From assembly GCF_001719615.1 (NCBI RefSeq), contig NZ_MDVX01000016.1, forward strand, positions 1-64,000: a DNA stretch of 64,000 nucleotides. Direction: 5' to 3'. The notes beneath the pieces are model-generated. The model made no database searches. It had not been told where the DNA came from and saw nothing but the letters and a program-made list of their open reading frames with translations. Origin of the DNA: Neptunicoccus sediminis. GTDB taxonomy: Bacteria > Pseudomonadota > Alphaproteobacteria > Rhodobacterales > Rhodobacteraceae. This document shows positions 9,148 to 16,884 of this stretch, piece by piece (the first letter of the stretch is position 1; each line of letters starts with the position of its first letter). A program made the position numbers and the translations under genes.

Positions 9148-9894
9148 TTATGACAGTTCGTTCAGGAAATCGCGGTGCATCCAGACCTTGAGACCGCTGT
9201 CTTTCACAACCACTTGGGACCAGTTGCCATCCCGTTCTCCGGTGTCCTCCACCACGGCGCCGCGCTTTAGCTGAGCCAGAACTGCGTTGCCTGTACCCGG
9301 ACCGGAGCGGGCATTCACAACGTTGCCTGACACCGCATAGAGGCGTGTCGGTACAGCTTCGGGTTCAGTAACGGCCGCAGGTTCGGCTTTCACCGTTTCC
9401 TTGACCTCAACCGCCGGAACTTCCGTCACTCTAGACGCGTCCTGCGCCGGTGCTGGCGCGGTGGCAGGTTTTGCCTTGGCAGCGGTCGGTGCTGGCGCGG
9501 CTGCAACAGCTTTCATCACGGCGGGCACTGCGCGTGTTGCATCAGCCTGCCAGCTTGCCGCAAGAACCGTGAACGGCGTTGCCGTGGGGTTAGACGCCAT
9601 AATATAGCGCAAGTTGCCGGAGCGGGTCTGCGCCGCGTCTATTTCATGTGAAACAACGTGTTCAGACTTTGCGACCGCGGCTTTGGCAGCGGCAGTGATT
9701 TCTGAGGTTTCTGCCGGTGCTTTGGTGCTGGCCTTAACCACCGGATCTTCTTTCAAAGACGCAAGTTTGGCATCTGCCCCATCCGAGGCCTTGGCCGCCT
9801 GCACAGGCGCCACCGCAGTTTCAGGAGACTCGCTCCGCATGTAAAAAACCGCAGCCAAACACACGATAAATACGATGTTGAAAAAACGTGTCAT
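9148..9894 (-). CDS. Membrane-anchored bacterial SH3 domain protein
   Basis: A 248-residue protein with an N-terminal signal anchor (residues 5-20 hydrophobic), a long Ala/Thr/Pro/Glu-rich low-complexity middle that should be disordered and cross the periplasm, and a C-terminal bacterial SH3 domain (about 185-248) starting LYAVSGNVVNARSGPG and ending in the W-M-H-R-D-F block. Such SH3_3 domains bind peptidoglycan stem peptides or sense the wall. The start follows AAGGGGGACTT. Downstream on the same strand comes parC, about 100 bases away. No enzymatic domain is present. The function is unknown; a periplasmic wall-binding adaptor is likely. Confidence 0.8.
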   Translation of the reverse strand: MTRFFNIVFIVCLAAVFYMRSESPETAVAPVQAAKASDGADAKLASLKEDPVVKASTKAPAETSEITAAAKAAVAKSEHVVSHEIDAAQTRSGNLRYIMASNPTATPFTVLAASWQADATRAVPAVMKAVAAAPAPTAAKAKPATAPAPAQDASRVTEVPAVEVKETVKAEPAAVTEPEAVPTRLYAVSGNVVNARSGPGTGNAVLAQLKRGAVVEDTGERDGNWSQVVVKDSGLKVWMHRDFLNELS

Positions 9895-10077
9895 AAGTCC
9901 CCCTTTCAGAACAGTTCAAGCAAAATCCCGCTTCCCGTCGGGCTTAGGGTTGACATGGCACAGCTTTGGACAGTTCCAAGGAAAACCTTAACAAGTATGG
10001 TTAAATCTTCTGTCTGTCTGGACCCCACAGGGCCGGAGCGGTAAGCAGGGGATCACAGTTGAGGCGGGATGTAACCC

Positions 10078-10911
10078 ATGACAAAACGATCCATTCTGAT
10101 CACCGGCTGCTCGTCTGGCATCGGGTATGATGCTGCGCACAGATTGCACCAGCGGGGCTGGCAGGTCTTTGCAACCTGTCGCACCCAAGAGGACTGTGAC
10201 AGGCTGCAATCCGAAGGGCTAAACAGCTTTCGGCTCGATTATGATGATGCGGCTTCGATTACCACCGCGCTACAAACCTGCCTCACGCAGACCGGCGGTA
10301 CATTGGATGCTGTGTTCAACAACGGGGCGTTTGCTATTCCGGCGCCGGTTGAAGACATCAGTCGCGATGCCCTGCGCCATATTTTTGAGGCAAATTTCTT
10401 CGGACATTTTGACCTGATCCGGCAGGTGATTCCGGTCATGCGCAAACAGGGGCACGGGCGGATCGTAAACTGTTCTTCCGTGCTCGGCCTTGCCGCGATG
10501 CGGTATCGCGGGGCTTATAACGCGACCAAATTTGCGCTGGAAGGCATGACAGACACCCTGCGGCTGGAGTTGCGCGGCAGTGGCATTCACACCATCCTGA
10601 TTGAACCCGGCCCGATCCGCACCGATTTCCGCAAAAACGCCATCAAACAGTTCGAGCGCTGGATCGACTGGGAAAACAGCAAAATCCGCGATCAATACGA
10701 AACAGAGTTGCTGGACAAGCTGAAAAAGACCGGCAGCAAACCGGACCGGGGAGAGCTGGGGCCGGAGGCGGTGACAGAGAAACTGATCCATGCAATCGAG
10801 AGCACACGGCCCAAGCCCCGCTACTTTGTGACCTGGCCAACTTACATGGCCGATATGCTGCGCCGTCTGCTGCCGACCCGTGCGCTCGACGGGATATTTG
10901 GACGCATGTAG
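10078..10911 (+). CDS. Short-chain dehydrogenase/reductase
   Basis: A classical SDR of 277 residues. The NAD(P)-binding motif is TGCSSGIG at 9-16, the NNGA block is at 81-84, and the catalytic set is S133/S134 in the NCSS block, Y147 and K151 (YNATK). The C-terminal part (YFVTWPTYMADMLRRLLP) is amphipathic, as in SDRs acting on lipids or sterols at the membrane. It opens a plus-strand run followed by a HIG1-like protein and the B12 adenosyltransferase gene, an order I recognise from Rhodobacteraceae. The substrate cannot be told from sequence. Confidence 0.9.
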   Translation: MTKRSILITGCSSGIGYDAAHRLHQRGWQVFATCRTQEDCDRLQSEGLNSFRLDYDDAASITTALQTCLTQTGGTLDAVFNNGAFAIPAPVEDISRDALRHIFEANFFGHFDLIRQVIPVMRKQGHGRIVNCSSVLGLAAMRYRGAYNATKFALEGMTDTLRLELRGSGIHTILIEPGPIRTDFRKNAIKQFERWIDWENSKIRDQYETELLDKLKKTGSKPDRGELGPEAVTEKLIHAIESTRPKPRYFVTWPTYMADMLRRLLPTRALDGIFGRM

Positions 10912-10973
10912 CAAAAACCTGTGGCCACGGGGCAGGAAGCGATTATGTCTAAAGCAAAGAGAGGCCTCTGCTT

Positions 10974-11174
10974 ATGACAGTCTTTTACTATATCGTAATC
11001 TTCGCGATCCTTGCTGTGTTCATCGTTTTGATGTTCGGTCTGGGGTCTTTTACATCGGGCGGGGATTTCAACCGCAAATACGGCAACAAGCTGATGCGCT
11101 ATCGGATTATCGCGCAGGCTATTGCTATCATCCTGATCCTGCTGTTTGTTATCCTGCGCGGATCAGGGGGTTAA
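10974..11174 (+). CDS. Twin-transmembrane HIG1-domain-like small protein
   Basis: A 66-residue protein with two hydrophobic helices (about 5-26 and 45-61) joined by a charged stretch NRKYGNKLMRYRI, the pattern of the HIG1/hypoxia-induced family (KLMRYRIIAQ). In mitochondria HIG1 proteins bind cytochrome c oxidase; the bacterial members are presumed inner-membrane respiratory accessories. An AGAGAGG ribosome site precedes the ATG. The stop codon ends one base before the next start codon, so it is translated together with the adenosyltransferase gene. Confidence 0.75.
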   Translation: MTVFYYIVIFAILAVFIVLMFGLGSFTSGGDFNRKYGNKLMRYRIIAQAIAIILILLFVILRGSGG

Positions 11175-11175
11175 C

Positions 11176-11748
11176 ATGGTCGTATTGAACAAGATTTACA
11201 CCCGCACAGGGGATGGCGGGGACACCGCGCTTGGCAACGGGGCGCGGGTGGCGAAACACTCTGCACGGGTGAATGCCTATGGCACCGTTGATGAAACCAA
11301 CGCCACAGTCGGACTGGCCCGCCTACACGCTACTGGGGCACTGGCCGAAGCGCTGTCGCGCATCCAGAACGATCTGTTCGATCTGGGCGCCGATCTGTGC
11401 CGCCCCGAAATGGAAAAAGACGCGGATGCGGAATACCCCCCCCTGCGGGTCAATGACGAACAGGTGGACCGGCTGGAGCGCGAAATAGACGGGATGAACA
11501 GCGACCTGACGCCGCTGCGCAGTTTCATCCTGCCCGGTGGCTCGGCGCTGGCGGCCCATCTGCACCTGTGCCGGACCGTGTCGCGACGGGCAGAACGACT
11601 GGCGGTGGAACTGTCCACCGTTGAAAGCGTGAACCCTGCGGCGGTGAAATACCTCAACCGTCTGTCGGACTGGTTTTTTGTGGCCGGACGGGTCGCGAAC
11701 AGTAACGGTGCTGATGATATTTTATGGGTGCCCGGTGCGAACCGCTAG
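11176..11748 (+). CDS. PduO-type cob(I)alamin adenosyltransferase
   Basis: Transfers the adenosyl group of ATP to cob(I)alamin, making the coenzyme B12 used by methylmalonyl-CoA mutase and similar enzymes. The start ATG at 11176 gives 190 residues beginning MVVLNKIYTRTGDGGDTALG, the ATP-binding N-terminus of the PduO/MMAB family; the later RAERLAVEL and NRLSDWFFVAGR blocks are also present. It lies one base after the HIG1-like gene. An independent CobO-type enzyme is encoded 3.5 kb downstream. PduO enzymes are usually the dedicated salvage/repair type. Confidence 0.94.
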   Translation: MVVLNKIYTRTGDGGDTALGNGARVAKHSARVNAYGTVDETNATVGLARLHATGALAEALSRIQNDLFDLGADLCRPEMEKDADAEYPPLRVNDEQVDRLEREIDGMNSDLTPLRSFILPGGSALAAHLHLCRTVSRRAERLAVELSTVESVNPAAVKYLNRLSDWFFVAGRVANSNGADDILWVPGANR

Positions 11749-11756
11749 GAAATTCA

Positions 11757-11790
11757 CAGCGCTCCGCGCGGGGATATTTGAAGAAAATGG
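11757..11790 (+). repeat. Possible copy of a short intergenic repeat
   Basis: Just after the adenosyltransferase stop lies GCTCCGCGCGGGGATATTTG followed by AAGAAAATGGA. A similar core (G/C-rich start, then G-A-TATTT-G-A and a purine-rich end) follows the MFS gene at 33148-33180. I recall such a motif as common in Rhodobacteraceae intergenic regions. The two copies are diverged, so the call is tentative. Confidence 0.3.
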
Positions 11791-11991
11791 ACCCGCTGGC
11801 AGCACCCTCTGGCGCGGCTTGATCGTAGGCGCGGCCGTGGTTGGTGCGGTTTTCGCCAATGTAACTTGGCGTAAAACGCAAGAGCCGCGTCGATTTATCT
11901 CTATCGTTACTGAAAGGTTTTTCGTAAATCCATTCGGGACGATTCTTAATCCTGCTCCAATCCCGGAGCAATACAAACAGGAGAAACGCAT

Positions 11992-12753
11992 ATGAAGGTA
12001 CTGGTGCCTGTCAAACGCGTGATCGACTATAACGTGAAAGTGCGCGTGAAAGCGGACGGCAGCGGCGTTGATCTGGCGAATGTCAAAATGTCCATGAACC
12101 CTTTCGACGAAATCGCAGTAGAAGAAGCGATCCGTTTGAAAGAAGCTGGCAAAGCAGAGGAAATCGTAGCGGTTTCCATCGGCGTCAAGCAATCCCAAGA
12201 GACCCTGCGCACCGCGTTGGCAATGGGTGCGGACCGCGCCATTCTGGTTGTGGCTGCAGATGACGTACACACAGACATCGAGCCTCTGGCCGTTGCAAAG
12301 ATCCTGAAAGCCGTAATCGACGAAGAACAGCCCGGTCTGGTTCTCGCCGGTAAACAGGCAATCGACAACGACATGAACGCAACCGGCCAGATGCTGGCTG
12401 CGCTGACAGGTTGGTCCCAAGGCACATTTGCCTCCGAGCTGGACATTGACGGCGACCACGCCACAGTGACCCGCGAAGTGGACGGCGGTTTGCAAACCAT
12501 CAAGATCAAGATGCCTGCCATCGTGACTGTTGACCTGCGTTTGAACGAGCCGCGTTATGCCTCCCTGCCAAACATCATGAAAGCCAAGAAAAAGCCGCTG
12601 GACGAGAAAACAGCCGCTGATTACGGCGTTGATACCGCACCCCGCCTGACCGTTGTCAGCACTGCCGAACCTGCTGCACGCGCGGCTGGTGTGATGGTTG
12701 CCGATGTGGCCGAATTGGTTGCGAAACTTAAAGACGAAGCGGGGGTTATCTAA
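11992..12753 (+). CDS. etfB: Electron transfer flavoprotein subunit beta
   Basis: EtfB (253 residues) pairs with EtfA to take electrons from acyl-CoA and N-methyl-amine dehydrogenases and pass them to ETF:ubiquinone oxidoreductase. It starts [20 protein letters not shown] and has the ETF signature near 125-170 ([22 protein letters not shown]) and the AMP-binding [20 protein letters not shown]. The start follows CAGGAG. The 240 bases upstream, after the adenosyltransferase gene, should hold its promoter. The stop codon overlaps the etfA start by one base (TAATG). Confidence 0.97.
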   Translation: MKVLVPVKRVIDYNVKVRVKADGSGVDLANVKMSMNPFDEIAVEEAIRLKEAGKAEEIVAVSIGVKQSQETLRTALAMGADRAILVVAADDVHTDIEPLAVAKILKAVIDEEQPGLVLAGKQAIDNDMNATGQMLAALTGWSQGTFASELDIDGDHATVTREVDGGLQTIKIKMPAIVTVDLRLNEPRYASLPNIMKAKKKPLDEKTAADYGVDTAPRLTVVSTAEPAARAAGVMVADVAELVAKLKDEAGVI

Positions 12754-13679
12754 TGGCTGTACTTCTTCTTGCCGAAATCAACGATGGCGAACTCGCGCTG
12801 GACCAAACAGCCAAAGCTGTTTCCGCAGCGACGGCTCTTGGTGATGTAACTGTTCTGGCTTGTGGTGCCACCTGTGCCGATGCGGCTGCCGAAGCGGGTA
12901 AGATCGCCGGCGTGTCCAAAGTGCTCTGCGCTGAGGATGCGATCTACGGTCACCGTCTGGCTGAAGCCACGGCTGATCTGATCGTTTCCCTTGCGGGCGA
13001 TTATAGCCACATCGTAGCCCCGGCCACAACAGACGCCAAAAACATCCTGCCCCGCGTGGCGGCCCTGCTGGATGCAATGGTGATTTCCGATGTGACAGGC
13101 GTTGTCGATGCGGACACGTTCGAGCGTCCGATCTATGCGGGCAACGCGATCCAGACTGTAAAATCAGGCGACGAAAAGAAGGTTATCACCTTCCGCACCG
13201 CCGGTTTTGATGCGGCTGGTGACGGTGGTTCTGCCTCTGTTGAAACCATCGCGGCAGCAGGTGGGAACGACCTGTCCGAATGGGTTGAAGACAAGGTTCA
13301 GGAATCCGACCGCCCCGACCTGACATCTGCGAAGATCGTCGTGTCCGGTGGCCGTGGTGTTGGTTCCGAAGAGAGCTTTGCCATCATCGAAGCGCTGGCT
13401 GACAAGCTGGGCGCGGCTGTCGGCGCATCCCGCGCTGCGGTGGATTCGGGCTATGCCCCGAACGACTGGCAGGTTGGTCAGACAGGTAAGGTGGTTGCAC
13501 CGGATCTTTATATCGCTTGCGGTATTTCCGGCGCCATCCAGCACCTTGCAGGGATGAAAGACTCCAAGGTGATCGTTGCGATCAATAAAGACGAAGAAGC
13601 CCCGATCTTTCAGGTTGCGGACTATGGCCTTGTAGCTGATCTCTTTGACGCTGTGCCAGCGCTGACAGAAGCGCTCTGA
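12753..13679 (+). CDS. etfA: Electron transfer flavoprotein subunit alpha
   Basis: EtfA, 308 residues, the FAD-carrying subunit of ETF. The C-terminal FAD domain is clear: [20 protein letters not shown], then [20 protein letters not shown], the [11 protein letters not shown] loop and the [16 protein letters not shown] end. The ATG overlaps the etfB stop by one base, so the subunits are translationally coupled. A strong terminator closes the operon. The partner dehydrogenases are not adjacent, but FAD/GcvT dehydrogenases that may use ETF lie near 59-64 kb. Confidence 0.97.
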   Translation: MAVLLLAEINDGELALDQTAKAVSAATALGDVTVLACGATCADAAAEAGKIAGVSKVLCAEDAIYGHRLAEATADLIVSLAGDYSHIVAPATTDAKNILPRVAALLDAMVISDVTGVVDADTFERPIYAGNAIQTVKSGDEKKVITFRTAGFDAAGDGGSASVETIAAAGGNDLSEWVEDKVQESDRPDLTSAKIVVSGGRGVGSEESFAIIEALADKLGAAVGASRAAVDSGYAPNDWQVGQTGKVVAPDLYIACGISGAIQHLAGMKDSKVIVAINKDEEAPIFQVADYGLVADLFDAVPALTEAL

Positions 13680-13699
13680 TCCGGTTTTAAATGTTTTGG

Positions 13700-13727
13700 A
13701 AAAGCCCGCCCCTGTGGCGGGCTTTTT
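13700..13727 (+). terminator. Intrinsic terminator after etfA
   Basis: An 11-bp stem (AAAAGCCCGCC with GGCGGGCTTTT) around the loop CCTGT, followed by T-rich sequence, lies 20 bases after the etfA stop. It is a textbook rho-independent terminator. Confidence 0.9.
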
Positions 13728-13816
13728 CGTTTGCGGGGATGACGTGGCGTTTTCTCCACAGATCGAACAGGCGCGGTTAGGTTGGGGCAAACAGCCAGAA
13801 CCAACAGAGGCCCGCC

Positions 13817-14227
13817 ATGAATATCGACCCGACCCGCGCCCAGTTTGACGCTTTCAAGTCCCTGCCCCGCGACCAGCCTGTGAACATGCTGAACCTTGTG
13901 AAGCTACGGGATCAGGCGGCCTATAAGGACGGTCGCAAAGCCACCGGCGCCGAGGCTTATAAATCCTACGGCAGCGAGAGCGGTCCGATCTTTGCCCGAG
14001 TCGGCGGCGAGATCATCTGGCGGGGCAGCCCGAAAGGAATGCTGATCGGGCCGGACAGCGAAAGCTGGGACATTGCCTTTATCGCCCGTTACCCCACGCT
14101 TGGCGCATTTCTGGAGATGGTCACAGACCCCGCCTATCAAGCCATCGTCTTTCACCGGCAGGCGGCCGTTGCCGACAGCCGCCTGATCCCCCATCACGAG
14201 TTAGAGGGCGGCCCCGGTTTCGGCTGA
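13817..14227 (+). CDS. DUF1330 domain protein
   Basis: A 136-residue soluble protein with the DUF1330 dimeric alpha/beta-barrel pattern: NMLNLVKLRDQA near residue 25, a GGEIIWRGSPKGMLIGP strand pair in the middle and FIARYPTLGAFLEMVTDPAY towards the end. The family is a ferredoxin-like fold of unknown biochemical role. It lies after the etfA terminator and about 60 bases before the 3-hydroxybutyryl-CoA dehydrogenase gene, with which it may share a transcript. Confidence 0.75.
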   Translation: MNIDPTRAQFDAFKSLPRDQPVNMLNLVKLRDQAAYKDGRKATGAEAYKSYGSESGPIFARVGGEIIWRGSPKGMLIGPDSESWDIAFIARYPTLGAFLEMVTDPAYQAIVFHRQAAVADSRLIPHHELEGGPGFG

Positions 14228-14290
14228 GCAATCGCTTGAAGCTTTCCGCGCAATGTGTAGATTGCTGCGCAGCAGCATAAAGGAAGCTTC

Positions 14291-15166
14291 ATGGAAATCA
14301 AAACAGTCAGCGTTATCGGTGCAGGTCAGATGGGCAACGGCATCGCACATGTTTTTGCGCTCGCCGGTTATCAGGTGCGCCTGTACGACATCTCGCGTGA
14401 GGCACTGGATGCAGGCATGGCCGCGATCAGCAAGAACCTTGACCGCGCGATTGCCCGTTCCCTGATCACCGAAGACGACAAGGCCCGCACGCTGGAGCAG
14501 CTTTCCCCTGTCAGCACGCTTCAGGAATGTGGCGACGTGGATCTGGTGATCGAAGCCGCAACAGAGCGGGAAGCCATCAAACAGGCAATCTTTGAGGATC
14601 TTCTGCCCCATCTGCGCAAGAACACCATCCTGACCTCAAACACGTCGTCCATTTCCATCACACGTCTGGCGTCCCGTACGGACCGCCCCGAACAGTTCAT
14701 GGGGCTACACTTCATGAATCCGGTGCCTGTGATGCAACTGGTCGAGCTGATCCGCGGCATCGCCACGGACGAAGACACCTTCCGCGCGGTGGAAGACGTG
14801 GTTGCCAAGATCGGTAAGACCAGCAGCACCGCCGAAGACTTCCCCGCCTTTATCGTGAACCGCATCCTGATGCCGATGATCAACGAGGCGATTTACACGC
14901 TTTACGAAGGCGTCGGCAACGTGAAGTCGATCGACACGTCGATGAAGCTTGGGGCCAATCACCCGATGGGGCCGCTGGAATTGGCGGATTTTATCGGGTT
15001 GGATACCTGCCTTGCGATTATGAACGTCCTGCATGACGGTCTGGCCGACACCAAATACCGCCCCTGTCCGCTGCTGACCAAATACGTCGAGGCCGGTTGG
15101 CTGGGCCGCAAATCCAAACGCGGCTTTTATGACTATCGCGGCGAAACGCCGGTTCCGACCCGCTAA
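14291..15166 (+). CDS. 3-hydroxybutyryl-CoA dehydrogenase
   Basis: A 291-residue NAD(P)-dependent dehydrogenase that interconverts 3-hydroxybutyryl-CoA and acetoacetyl-CoA (polyhydroxybutyrate and butyrate metabolism, beta-oxidation). The Rossmann motif GAGQMG is at 10-15. The catalytic set fits the family: S119, H140 (LHFMNPVP), E152 and N190 (FIVNR). The C-terminal domain ends with HPMGPLELADFIGLD and the GRKSKRGFYDY block. Its place beside etfAB is usual in this family of bacteria. A large hairpin follows before cobO. Confidence 0.95.
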   Translation: MEIKTVSVIGAGQMGNGIAHVFALAGYQVRLYDISREALDAGMAAISKNLDRAIARSLITEDDKARTLEQLSPVSTLQECGDVDLVIEAATEREAIKQAIFEDLLPHLRKNTILTSNTSSISITRLASRTDRPEQFMGLHFMNPVPVMQLVELIRGIATDEDTFRAVEDVVAKIGKTSSTAEDFPAFIVNRILMPMINEAIYTLYEGVGNVKSIDTSMKLGANHPMGPLELADFIGLDTCLAIMNVLHDGLADTKYRPCPLLTKYVEAGWLGRKSKRGFYDYRGETPVPTR

Positions 15167-15176
15167 TCCGCCGCAG

Positions 15177-15226
15177 GCCGCTTTGAACCTGTCGCTGTGC
15201 CATGGTACAGGGACAGGAAAAGCGGC
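15177..15226 (+). other. Large hairpin between 3-hydroxybutyryl-CoA dehydrogenase and cobO genes
   Basis: A 50-base self-complementary stretch: outer arms GCCGCTTT and AAAGCGGC (8 bp), a small asymmetric bulge, inner arms CCTGTC and GACAGG, then CTGT/ACAG with a centre at CCATGG. The dyad runs almost end to end. There is no U-run on either strand. It lies in the 5' leader of cobO, 70 bases before its start, so a terminator or leader element is possible. Confidence 0.6.
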
Positions 15227-15298
15227 GATCATACTGTGATAAACACCGGCCCCGCGCCGGATCTGCCCGCACTGCCCAAGGGCTGAGGAGGACCTGCA

Positions 15299-15907
15299 AT
15301 GACTGAAGATACCGAACGCCACGCGATGAAAATGGCCAAGAAGAAGGCCGCCCGCGACAAAATCATGGCCACCAAGACCGAAAAGAAGGGTCTGGTGATT
15401 GTCCACACCGGCAAGGGCAAGGGGAAATCCTCGGCCGCGTTCGGGATGATCTTCCGTTGCATCGCCCACGACATGAAATGCGGCGTTGTGCAGTTCATCA
15501 AAGGCGGCATGAGCACGGGCGAACGGGATTTGATCCTGTCGAAATTCACCGACATCTGTTCCTTCCACACGATGGGCGAAGGCTTTACCTGGGAAACACA
15601 GGATAAAACCCGCGATACGGAAATGGCGCAGGCTGCGTGGGAACAGGCCAAGTCCCTGATCCGCGACGAAAGCAACCATATGGTGCTGCTGGACGAGATC
15701 AACATCGCGCTGCGCTATGACTATATCGACGTGAACGAAGTGGTGGAGTTCCTGACCAACGAGAAACCGGAAATGACCCATGTGGTTCTGACCGGACGCA
15801 ATGCCAAGGAAGAATTGATCGAACTGGCTGATCTGGTGACGGAAATGGAACTGGTGAAACACCCGTTCCGCTCTGGCATCAAGGCACAGATCGGCGTGGA
15901 GTATTAA
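15299..15907 (+). CDS. cobO: Cob(I)yrinic acid a,c-diamide adenosyltransferase
   Basis: CobO/BtuR-type adenosyltransferase, 202 residues, acting in B12 synthesis and salvage. The ATP-binding P-loop is GKGKGKSS (38-45), and the family blocks VQFIKGGMSTGERD, TWETQD and LLDEINIALRYDYID are all present. The first 30 residues are basic (KKKAARDK), as in this subfamily. A GAGGAGG ribosome site precedes the start. This is the second, unrelated type of adenosyltransferase in 4 kb (PduO at 11176). Confidence 0.95.
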   Translation: MTEDTERHAMKMAKKKAARDKIMATKTEKKGLVIVHTGKGKGKSSAAFGMIFRCIAHDMKCGVVQFIKGGMSTGERDLILSKFTDICSFHTMGEGFTWETQDKTRDTEMAQAAWEQAKSLIRDESNHMVLLDEINIALRYDYIDVNEVVEFLTNEKPEMTHVVLTGRNAKEELIELADLVTEMELVKHPFRSGIKAQIGVEY

Positions 15908-15934
15908 CCACCACGCAGGGTTTTACGTGAAACA

Positions 15935-16840
15935 TCAGGCGTCCAGCATCTCGGGGTAGACGGGACGCCTGATTGCACGGATGTTTTCCATCCGGTCGAT
16001 GTAGTAATTGTCATCGTCATAGGCATTTGACAGCGCCTCTACCAGTTCCGCAGGCCAGACATCCGGCACTGAATCATCCGATTTGGCCGGAAATTTTTCC
16101 TCAAACTTTTGGGCCAGCTTGCGGAGCTTGGGTTCGTCACTGGTCGGATGCTCTGCCAGATACGCCTGCATCAGCATGGCCCCTTTCAAAGACATTTCCG
16201 GCTGGGCATTGCCCTCTGCCGCCACAAGATCCTCTTTGTTGGTCACACCGGAAAACGCCTGTGCCACACTGCGCCAGATGTAGGGGAAATCCTCATAGGA
16301 CCAGACGGTCACGGGCAGTTCGCTTTCCTTGCCCTGAACACGGTGCAGATATTCGGACCAGCGCAGGTCGGATGGGTCCGACTGATAGGCGAAATCCTGA
16401 AAGCTCTGCTTGGGATCGGCCTGCACCACCAGATTGTAGCAAGCGGGAAGAAAGCTCGCCGGATTGCGGGTGGCAAAGTAAAGCTGCACCTTGTCAGCCC
16501 CCACCAGACGGGTCAGTTGCACGGCGGTGGAACTGCCGCGCGGATAAAGCGTGCCTTCTTTCGTCGGACGCATCCACGATCCGCTGATTGCCGGACGGAT
16601 GATCAGAAGCCGCTTGTAGGCCACTCCGCCGGACAATTCGGCCATCAGTGTTGCAGCCGTGGTTTCATCGGCGTTGCCCTTGCGCAGCGCCTTGATCGCA
16701 GCATTTACAGCAACTTCGGCAATTTCGGCGGCGGGCATGAAAATGCCCTGCTTTGCCAGCAGATCGCTGTTCTGCTCCAGATGGGCCCGCAGCTGTTCCT
16801 GCGCGGTCTGGTGGGCGCCATATAAGATGCGAAGTTCCAA
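15935..16840 (-). CDS. Sulfotransferase-like protein with a degenerate PAPS loop
   Basis: A 301-residue soluble protein. The N-terminus (ILYGAHQTAQEQLRAHLEQN then LLAKQGIFMP) follows the pattern of sulfotransferases, where HKTGTTSLQ would form the PAPS-binding loop, but here the TGTT residues are absent. Later blocks YFATRNPASFLPACYN (near 125) and the VWSYEDFPYIW block (near 185) resemble the sulfotransferase R-S helix and the ED motif. The start codon is TTG at 16840, with AGGAA upstream. It is the last gene of the five-gene glycan operon, 44 bases behind the two-domain glycosyltransferase. Activity is doubtful; a binding role is possible. Confidence 0.5.
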   Translation of the reverse strand: MELRILYGAHQTAQEQLRAHLEQNSDLLAKQGIFMPAAEIAEVAVNAAIKALRKGNADETTAATLMAELSGGVAYKRLLIIRPAISGSWMRPTKEGTLYPRGSSTAVQLTRLVGADKVQLYFATRNPASFLPACYNLVVQADPKQSFQDFAYQSDPSDLRWSEYLHRVQGKESELPVTVWSYEDFPYIWRSVAQAFSGVTNKEDLVAAEGNAQPEMSLKGAMLMQAYLAEHPTSDEPKLRKLAQKFEEKFPAKSDDSVPDVWPAELVEALSNAYDDDNYYIDRMENIRAIRRPVYPEMLDA

Positions 16841-16884
16841 TGGATATTCCTGTTCACTACGTCCGGCTGCCTGAGCAGCAAAAG

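Noticed and set aside
9950-9978. TTGACA hexamer as a -35 for the SDR gene
   Set aside because: No -10-like sequence follows at the right distance (GTTCCA).
9986-10007. CtrA-like site TTAA...TTAA upstream of the SH3 protein
   Set aside because: The gap is 9 bases; the CtrA site needs 7.
11749-11991. A small gene in the gap between PduO and etfB
   Set aside because: The open frame there has no ribosome site and no family pattern; the gap reads as a promoter region with a repeat.
15167-15298. Cobalamin riboswitch ahead of cobO
   Set aside because: The region is too short and no B12-box sequence is present; only a plain hairpin is seen.
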